DNA from: Mesostigma viride
Taxonomy: Eukaryota > Streptophyta > Mesostigmatophyceae > Mesostigmatales > Mesostigmataceae
Assembly (NCBI GenBank): GCA_009746045.1
Contig: RPFO01000392.1
Span: forward strand, 1,765,407-1,829,406
DNA length: 64,000 nucleotides
Direction: 5' to 3'
Position 1 is the stretch's first letter. Each line of letters starts with the position of its first letter. The translations under genes and the position numbers were made by a program. The notes under the pieces are model-generated. The model was not told the DNA's origin and made no database searches. It saw only the letters and a program-made list of their open reading frames with translations. This document shows, piece by piece, positions 55,320 through 64,000 of this stretch.

Positions 55320-56520
55320 GTGAGCCTGAAGGGCATCTTGGATCACGTGACCCTTAGGCAGTCATGCCAGGCTGTGCAGTTTATGGCTTGTGATGTATGG
55401 ATGCAGCGGGTGAAGCAGGTTGTCGTTGCCATTGCCTGTGTTAGTGAATTCTATCATCTTTTAACTTACCCAAAGCCCCCCTAGACCTAAACTGCCTCGC
55501 CTTCTTTGAGGGGTTGCCTTCTTTGAGGAGTGCCATGTCTTGAAAGGTTTGTTGGGGCCCTGGCCTTTCAGAGTAGGTTGAGGTGGAGAGGGGTGGCACA
55601 CTGCTAGTAGGTGATGGCAGGGCCATCAATGTCATGCACCTTACGTTGGGATGGGGACCATGCATTTGTTCTTGTTGCTAGCATGGGCACGGTGAGCGGC
55701 TGGGAGTAAGGTGTAAGTGCTACTTGTGCCACTGTCCGAAAGGGGAGCTCCATGCGGTGGGCAAACAGCGTTGCAAGCGTACACTTAACACAAATGTGGT
55801 CTGATGCACTCAGCTGACCTGCCATGTCTCTTGATGCACCAAACCACACTAAAGGCTTGATATAGCCGGTAGGAAATGCATGTGCATGCAGTGTCAAAAG
55901 CAGAGAGGGACATTGTTAGCACATGAGTGTGATTGTAAAGCGATGAGTGTGAGCCTCCCCGTGCCATCCCATGCATTTTACAACTATTTTTGGCAATCCC
56001 CCATCACGCCGCAATTATGCACCGCCTATGCAAGGAGGATGAATAGACAGTTCTAGGTGTGTTGAGGGATGAGATAATAAGGATAAACATGAGGAGCCAT
56101 GCAGGCTAAAAAGGACGGGGCGATGTCAACAGTGTGTTTGCCCAGATTTTGATGTCAGGATCGAGGGGCTGAAAGATCAGCGGTCACGATAAACCTAGGT
56201 GGATTACATGAGAGATGACACGACCATGAGAGGGTGGTAGATGAGTTCAACTGAGAAGAGCTAGCATTACATGCACAGATTCTTAATGACCTATGGACTG
56301 TCCAAGGGTTGGAGTTGGTGAAGTGCACGTTCCAAAGACTATGATGAGCATGACGATGATGGCAAGGGGGCGGGGGGGCGCAATTAGGACAGGCACTGAT
56401 GCAGAATCATGTTGCACAGCAGCTAGGTGCTGAGCTCAATCGAATAGCGGCCCAAGCCACTACTGTCCTTGATTGCGCTTTGTATTTCCATGTAGCAGAG
56501 AGGCACCTGGCAGATATATA
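55320..56520. other. region between putative exons and the satellite array
   Basis: Minus-strand open frames at 55897-55604 and 55665-55441 have coding-like composition (for example SDHICVKCTLATLFAHRMEL) but match no family I recognise. Remaining sequence is unassigned. Confidence 0.3.
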
Positions 56521-59500
56521 TTCCACCGCTCCAGTTTTCTAGGCTGACATGATGAACCGACGGGGGTTCCTGGATTAATTGAGACACGTTTTTTTCTCCA
56601 TGCACAGCTGAAAAAACCTGCGCCGAGGTGCGGCACCGCGGCCTACCGTAGTGATTACTGTCTGCGACACGCCCGGGGCTGGCTGCATCTACCTGTCGGC
56701 CAATTGTGACCCGTGGGCTAGGCGAATTTGAATGCGGCTTTCCCGTTAGTTGTGGCTCCACCGCTCCAGTTTTCTAGGCTGACATGATGAACCGACGGGG
56801 GTTCCTGGATTGAGACACGTTTTTTTCTCCATGCACAGCTGAAAAAACCTGCGCCGAGGTGCGGCACCGCGGCCTACCGTAGTGATTACTGTCTGCGACA
56901 CGCCCGGGGCTGGCTGCATCTACCTGTCGGCCAATTGTGACCCGTGGGCTAGGCGAATTTGAATGCGGCTTTCCCGTTAGTTGTGGCTCCACCGCTCCAG
57001 TTTTCTAGGCTGACATGATGAACCGACGGGGGTTCCTGGATTAATTGAGACACGTTTTTTTCTCCATGCACAGCTGAAAAAACCTGCGCCGAGGTGCGGC
57101 ACCGCGGCCTACCGTAGTGATTACTGTCTGCGACACGCCCGGGGCTGGCTGCATCTACCTGTCGGCCAATTGTGACCCGTGGGCTAGGCGAATTTGAATG
57201 CGGCTTTCCCGTTAGTTGTGGCTCCACCGCTCCAGTTTTCTAGGCTGACATGATGAACCGACGGGGGTTCCTGGATTGAGACACGTTTTTTTCTCCATGC
57301 ACAGCTGAAAAAACCTGCGCCGAGGTGCGGCACCGCGGCCTACCGTAGTGATTACTGTCTGCGACACGCCCGGGGCTGGCTGCATCTACCTGTCGGCCAA
57401 TTGTGACCCGTGGGCTAGGCGAATTTGAATGCGGCTTTCCCGTTAGTTGTGGCTCCACCGCTCCAGTTTTCTAGGCTGACATGATGAACCGACGGGGGTT
57501 CCTGGATTAATTGAGACACGTTTTTTTCTCCATGCACAGCTGAAAAAACCTGCGCCGAGGTGCGGCACCGCGGCCTACCGTAGTGATTACTGTCTGCGAC
57601 ACGCCCGGGGCTGGCTGCATCTACCTGTCGGCCAATTGTGACCCGTGGGCTAGGCGAATTTGAATGCGGCTTTCCCGTTAGTTGTGGCTCCACCGCTCCA
57701 GTTTTCTAGGCTGACATGATGAACCGACGGGGGTTCCTGGATTGAGACACGTTTTTTTCTCCATGCACAGCTGAAAAAACCTGCGCCGAGGTGCGGCACC
57801 GCGGCCTACCGTAGTGATTACTGTCTGCGACACGCCCGGGGCTGGCTGCATCTACCTGTCGGCCAATTGTGACCCGTGGGCTAGGCGAATTTGAATGCGG
57901 CTTTCCCGTTAGTTGTGGCTCCACCGCTCCAGTTTTCTAGGCTGACATGATGAACCGACGGGGGTTCCTGGATTAATTGAGACACGTTTTTTTCTCCATG
58001 CACAGCTGAAAAAACCTGCGCCGAGGTGCGGCACCGCGGCCTACCGTAGTGATTACTGTCTGCGACACGCCCGGGGCTGGCTGCATCTACCTGTCGGCCA
58101 ATTGTGACCCGTGGGCTAGGCGAATTTGAATGCGGCTTTCCCGTTAGTTGTGGCTCCACCGCTCCAGTTTTCTAGGCTGACATGATGAACCGACGGGGGT
58201 TCCTGGATTGAGACACGTTTTTTTCTCCATGCACAGCTGAAAAAACCTGCGCCGAGGTGCGGCACCGCGGCCTACCGTAGTGATTACTGTCTGCGACACG
58301 CCCGGGGCTGGCTGCATCTACCTGTCGGCCAATTGTGACCCGTGGGCTAGGCGAATTTGAATGCGGCTTTCCCGTTAGTTGTGGCTCCACCGCTCCAGTT
58401 TTCTAGGCTGACATGATGAACCGACGGGGGTTCCTGGATTAATTGAGACACGTTTTTTTCTCCATGCACAGCTGAAAAAACCTGCGCCGAGGTGCGGCAC
58501 CGCGGCCTACCGTAGTGATTACTGTCTGCGACACGCCCGGGGCTGGCTGCATCTACCTGTCGGCCAATTGTGACCCGTGGGCTAGGCGAATTTGAATGCG
58601 GCTTTCCCGTTAGTTGTGGCTCCACCGCTCCAGTTTTCTAGGCTGACATGATGAACCGACGGGGGTTCCTGGATTAATTGAGACACGTTTTTTTCTCCAT
58701 GCACAGCTGAAAAAACCTGCGCCGAGGTGCGGCACCGCGGCCTACCGTAGTGATTACTGTCTGCGACACGCCCGGGGCTGGCTGCATCTACCTGTCGGCC
58801 AATTGTGACCCGTGGGCTAGGCGAATTTGAATGCGGCTTTCCCGTTAGTTGTGGCTCCACCGCTCCAGTTTTCTAGGCTGACATGATGAACCGACGGGGG
58901 TTCCTGGATTAATTGAGACACGTTTTTTTCTCCATGCACAGCTGAAAAAACCTGCGCCGAGGTGCGGCACCGCGGCCTACCGTAGTGATTACTGTCTGCG
59001 ACACGCCCGGGGCTGGCTGCATCTACCTGTCGGCCAATTGTGACCCGTGGGCTAGGCGAATTTGAATGCGGCTTTCCCGTTAGTTGTGGCTCCACCGCTC
59101 CAGTTTTCTAGGCTGACATGATGAACCGACGGGGGTTCCTGGATTAATTGAGACACGTTTTTTTCTCCATGCACAGCTGAAAAAACCTGCGCCGAGGTGC
59201 GGCACCGCGGCCTACCGTAGTGATTACTGTCTGCGACACGCCCGGGGCTGGCTGCATCTACCTGTCGGCCAATTGTGACCCGTGGGCTAGGCGAATTTGA
59301 ATGCGGCTTTCCCGTTAGTTGTGGCTCCACCGCTCCAGTTTTCTAGGCTGACATGATGAACCGACGGGGGTTCCTGGATTGAGACACGTTTTTTTCTCCA
59401 TGCACAGCTGAAAAAACCTGCGCCGAGGTGCGGCACCGCGGCCTACCGTAGTGATTACTGTCTGCGACACGCCCGGGGCTGGCTGCATCTACCTGTCGGC

Positions 59501-61085
59501 CAATTGTGACCCGTGGGCTAGGCGAATTTGAATGCGGCTTTCCCGTTAGTTGTGGCTCCACCGCTCCAGTTTTCTAGGCTGACATGATGAACCGACGGGG
59601 GTTCCTGGATTAATTGAGACACGTTTTTTTCTCCATGCACAGCTGAAAAAACCTGCGCCGAGGTGCGGCACCGCGGCCTACCGTAGTGATTACTGTCTGC
59701 GACACGCCCGGGGCTGGCTGCATCTACCTGTCGGCCAATTGTGACCCGTGGGCTAGGCGAATTTGAATGCGGCTTTCCCGTTAGTTGTGGCTCCACCGCT
59801 CCAGTTTTCTAGGCTGACATGATGAACCGACGGGGGTTCCTGGATTAATTGAGACACGTTTTTTTCTCCATGCACAGCTGAAAAAACCTGCGCCGAGGTG
59901 CGGCACCGCGGCCTACGTAGTGATTACTGTCTGCGACACGCCCGGGGCTGGCTGCATCTACCTGTCGGCCAATTGTGACCCGTGGGCTAGGCGAATTTGA
60001 ATGCGGCTTTCCCGTTAGTTGTGGCTCCACCGCTCCAGTTTTCTAGGCTGACATGATGAACCGACGGGGGTTCCTGGATTGAGACACGTTTTTTTCTCCA
60101 TGCACAGCTGAAAAAACCTGCGCCGAGGTGCGGCACCGCGGCCTACCGTAGTGATTACTGTCTGCGACACGCCCGGGGCTGGCTGCATCTACCTGTCGGC
60201 CAATTGTGACCCGTGGGCTAGGCGAATTTGAATGCGGCTTTCCCGTTAGTTGTGGCTCCACCGCTCCAGTTTTCTAGGCTGACATGATGAACCGACGGGG
60301 GTTCCTGGATTGAGACACGTTTTTTTCTCCATGCACAGCTGAAAAAACCTGCGCCGAGGTGCGGCACCGCGGCCTACCGTAGTGATTACTGTCTGCGACA
60401 CGCCCGGGGCTGGCTGCATCTACCTGTCGGCCAATTGTGACCCGTGGGCTAGGCGAATTTGAATGCGGCTTTCCCGTTAGTTGTGGCTCCACCGCTCCAG
60501 TTTTCTAGGCTGACATGATGAACCGACGGGGGTTCCTGGATTGAGACACGTTTTTTTCTCCATGCACAGCTGAAAAAACCTGCGCCGAGGTGCGGCACCG
60601 CGGCCTACCGTAGTGATTACTGTCTGCGACACGCCCGGGGCTGGCTGCATCTACCTGTCGGCCAATTGTGACCCGTGGGCTAGGCGAATTTGAATGCGGC
60701 TTTCCCGTTAGTTGTGGCTCCACCGCTCCAGTTTTCTAGGCTGACATGATGAACCGACGGGGGTTCCTGGATTGAGACACGTTTTTTTCTCCATGCACAG
60801 CTGAAAAAACCTGCGCCGAGGTGCGGCACCGCGGCCTACCGTAGTGATTACTGTCTGCGACACGCCCGGGGCTGGCTGCATCTACCTGTCGGCCAATTGT
60901 GACCCGTGGGCTAGGCGAATTTGAATGCGGCTTTCCCGTTAGTTGTGGCTCCACCGCTCCAGTTTTCTAGGCTGACATGATGAACCGACGGGGGTTCCTG
61001 GATTGAGACACGTTTTTTTCTCCATGCACAGCTGAAAAAACCTGCGCCGAGGTGCGGCACCGCGGCCTACCGTAGTGATTACTGT
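56521..61085. repeat. 231/235-bp satellite array, near-identical copies
   Basis: About 19 head-to-tail copies starting at CCACCGCTCCAGTTTTC. Two unit lengths differ by AATT presence in GGATTAATTGAGAC versus GGATTGAGAC. Order by spacing: 231/235 alternate for the first eight units, then four 235, one 231, one 235, one 234 (one missing C near 59915), then four 231. Otherwise sequence is essentially invariant. Confidence 0.95.
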
Positions 61086-64000
61086 CTGGCGACACGCCCG
61101 GCTGGCTGGCTGCATCCTACCTGTGCGGCCAATTGTGACAGCACGTGGGCTAGGCGAATTTGAATGCGGCTTTCCCGTATAGTTTGTGGGCTCCAAAGCC
61201 CCGACGGCTCCCAGTTTTCTAGGCTGACCATGAATGAACCGACGGGGGGTGTCCTGGATTAATGCTGTGCGAGAACACCCGTTTTTTATTTTCTCCTATG
61301 CATAAGCTTGAAAAAAACCTGGCGCCGAGTGCGGCACTTACCGTGGTGCAGGCCAATCAGACTAGTAAGTGATTACTGAGCTTGCGAGCACGGCGCCGGG
61401 GCTTGGCTGCATCTACCTGTCCGGCCACAAATGTGTATCGACCCAGTGGGGCTAGGCGAAATGTTTGAGAGTGCGTGGCTTTTTCCCGGTTATGTTGATG
61501 GTCGCCACCGCTCCCAGTTTATCTACGGCTGACATGTATTGAAAATCCAGACGGGGGTTCCTGGGATTAAATTGACGAGACATCGACAGGTAATAAATCC
61601 GTTTTTTCTCGCTGCACAGCGAAACACCCCCGCCTGGCCGAGGTGCAGGCACAACGCGGTTAGCCTAAGGAGAGTCGTAGAGTACCTGGCGAGAGCCGAC
61701 CAGCGGTTGGCTGCTGATCGAGTCTACCTCATGTCGGGGCCATTGGTGGAACCGCTGGGTCTAGGCGATTTAAAAATAGGCGGGCTTCAGTGTCCGAGTT
61801 AGTTGTGGCTCCCACCGACCACCTATGTTTTCCTAGCTGACATGAAAACCACGGACGGGGGGAGTTCCTGGGATTAAATTCGATCGAATTGTATTCAAAC
61901 AGCAAGAAGAAGAAGCGTTTTTTTTCATCGAGCACAGCTTGAAAAAACCTGCAGATCGCGGCACCAAGGCGGCACCTAAAGAATACGGACCCGTAAAGCT
62001 GATTACGTGTCGAGAGCGCCACGGGGCGGCAATGCATCTACTCTGTCCGCATTGTGAACCCGTGGGCTAGGACGACGGGATGATGCGGTCTTTCCCGTGT
62101 AGTTGTGGCTCCACCGAGCTCCAGGTTTTCTGGCTGAGTCGTATGAACCCTTAGAGATCAGAGTATGTAGGGGATGAGGGCAGGGTCGATTTCGGCTATT
62201 CGAACAATATATAAAGAAAGATCAGGGAGCGGGGTCCATCAGGATTACAATTTGATGCGAGACAGGTTCTTGCCATCGGCGAACACTGAAAAAACGCTGC
62301 GGCAGGGGTGCGGCATTCCGAGCGGCCTAATAAAGTGAATTACTCAGGTCTGCCGACACGGCTGCGGGTCGGCTGCAATCTTACACTGGCCGGCCAATTG
62401 GAGACCGTGGGGGAGTTGAGTGTCCGGAGTTTGAATGTCGGCCTTTCCGCCCCGCCTAAGGTTGAGGCTTAGCCAACGCTGCTCCAGTTATTTCTAGGCT
62501 AGCATGATGAAACCGACGGGTAGGGCTCACGTGGATTAATGAGAACACGTTTTTTTCTCCATGCACAGCTGAAAAAGAGTCTGCGGCCGAAGCGTGACGG
62601 CACATCAGTAAACCAAACAAATGGCGGCCCTAACCGTAAGTGATTGATGTCTGCGTAAACAGCGCCCGGGGCATGGCTGCAATCTACACCTCGATGGCTG
62701 TCACAAGGTTGGTGACCCGTGGGCTGAGGCGAATTATGAAAGTAGCGGCTTTCCCGTTAGTTGTGGGCTTGACTATATGTATCTAGGCTGGACATGATGA
62801 AGCCGACGTGGTGGTTCGGTGGAATTAAGTTGCAGTACACGTTTTTTTCTCCAATGCACAGCTGAAGAAAGACCTTGCGCCGGAGGTGCGGCACCCGCGG
62901 CCCATGGCGAATCACCGATAGTGATGAATGTCCTGCGACAAGCGCCCAAGGGGAGGCTGGCTGCATCTACCTGGCCAGTTCTGTGACGCCGTGGAGCTAG
63001 GCGAATTTGGAATGCCGGACTTTTTGCCACTGGTAAGTTGTGGAGCTCCACCGATCACAGTTGTCTAAGGGCTGACATGATAGACCGACGGGAGGTATCC
63101 GTCAGATTAATTTGAGAAACGTTTTTTTCTCCATACCAACACAGGCTGAAACAAACCATAGCCCGCGAGGATGCGGCACCAAGACAGAGAGAGCGAGCGC
63201 GCCGTGAGCCGTAGTAGATTACTCGTCTGCGACACGCTCGCAGGGGAGTGGCTTGCATCTACCTGCGGACCAATATTGTGACCCGGGGCTAGGCGAAATG
63301 TTGAATGCGGCTTTCCCGTTAGTTGTGGAGCTCAAGCTCGGCTTCCAGTTTTCTAGCTCGACATGATGAATGCCGAACGGGGGTTCCTGGATAGAATTGA
63401 TCGATGCATAGTATTTTTCTCCATGCCGGCTAGAAAAACCTGGCGCCACGAGGAGTGCGGCACCGCGGCCTAAGACCCGTAGTGATTCTGTCTGCGACAC
63501 GCCCGGGCTGGCTGCATGCGTACCTGTCGGCACTAATTGTGACCCGTGGTGCTGAGCGAATGTTGAATGCGGCTTCCCGTGAGTTGTGGCTCCACCGCTC
63601 CATGTTTTCTAGGCTGACATGATGAAGCCGACGGGGGTTCCGTTGGGAAAATTTTCAAAAATTTGGAGACCAAGAAAGAATAAAAAAAACGTTTTTTCTC
63701 ATGCACAGCTGAAAAAACCTGCGACGAGGTTGCGGGCACCATGTCTGTTTCAAACCGACGCGGCCTACGTAGTGATTACTGTCTGCGACACGCACCAAGG
63801 GGCTGGGCTGCATGGTACCTGTCGGCCAATTTGTGACCCGTGGGTAGGCGAATTTGAATGCGGCTTGTTCCCCGTTAGTTGTGGCTCCACCGACTCCAGT
63901 TTTCTTAGGCTGACATGATGACCAGTACGGGTGGTTTCCTGGATTAATTGAGACATCGTTTTTTTCCATGCACCAAGCCGTCCGGCCATGTCAGGTCCAC
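61085..64000. repeat. satellite array continued, insertion-riddled copies
   Basis: The same unit continues at a similar period (recurring CATGATGAACCGACGGGG- and TGACCCGTGGGCTAGG-like blocks), but each copy carries many 1-20-base insertions and few clean substitutions. The array runs to the window edge. Confidence 0.85.

Noticed and set aside
56423-61196. Repeated 72- and 92-codon minus-strand ORFs
   Set aside because: Each is one satellite unit read through. The frame ends depend only on the 4-bp length variant and there is no evidence of a gene.

Overview
The window looks like nuclear DNA of a chlamydomonad/volvocine green alga. The only large host gene is GC-rich, has many small introns with GTGAGT/GTACGT donors and TGCAG-type acceptors, encodes an extracellular (S)PPPP hydroxyproline-rich-type domain, and has a TGTAA motif (the chlorophyte poly(A) signal) downstream. 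No bacterial operon, CRISPR array, rRNA or intact tRNA gene was seen. Most of the rest is retrotransposon wreckage and tandem repeats. All splice sites were read by eye.

Layout: (1) 1-3433, 3' half of a plus-strand Ty3/gypsy element ending in a complete LTR (2871-3433), inserted into (2) a minus-strand Ty3/gypsy element (about 3434-10290). Element 2 is itself interrupted by a 1.7-kb TTAA/CCC-ended, piggyBac-like DNA transposon (3962-5677), and its upstream ORF carries an RNase HI hybrid-binding (viroplasmin) domain. (3) about 10.36-14.4 kb, a third, GC-rich plus-strand gypsy copy without integrase. (4) 14.5-18.2 kb, a LINE fragment and a 640-bp direct duplication.

(5) 19119-42284, minus strand: one giant host gene of about 19-20 exons (roughly 4,100 residues). 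In order the protein has a signal peptide, secreted beta-rich/DUF11-like modules, a long Pro-rich stalk, more ectodomain, about nine membrane segments resembling the fungal/algal TRP-like channel family, and a 1,720-residue cytoplasmic tail. The tail has ten RRxS (PKA/PKG-consensus) sites and five copies of a GAFRRLQE-like motif. The exon phases join cleanly at most junctions. Introns carry minisatellites, microsatellites, a LINE fragment and a probable SINE.

(6) 42.8-43.0 kb, an AT-rich antisense fossil ORF unlike its surroundings. (7) 44.5-50.7 kb, two copies of a LINE with a restriction-like endonuclease; one has a 939-codon open frame and splits an older LINE in two. (8) 51452-54330, a complete gag-only copia-type LTR element with 5-bp target duplication AATTG. 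(9) 54.87-55.32 kb, two putative small exons of an unidentified host gene. (10) 56521-64000, a 231/235-bp satellite array: 19 near-identical copies, then about a dozen that are riddled with insertions in a way that suggests unpolished assembly.
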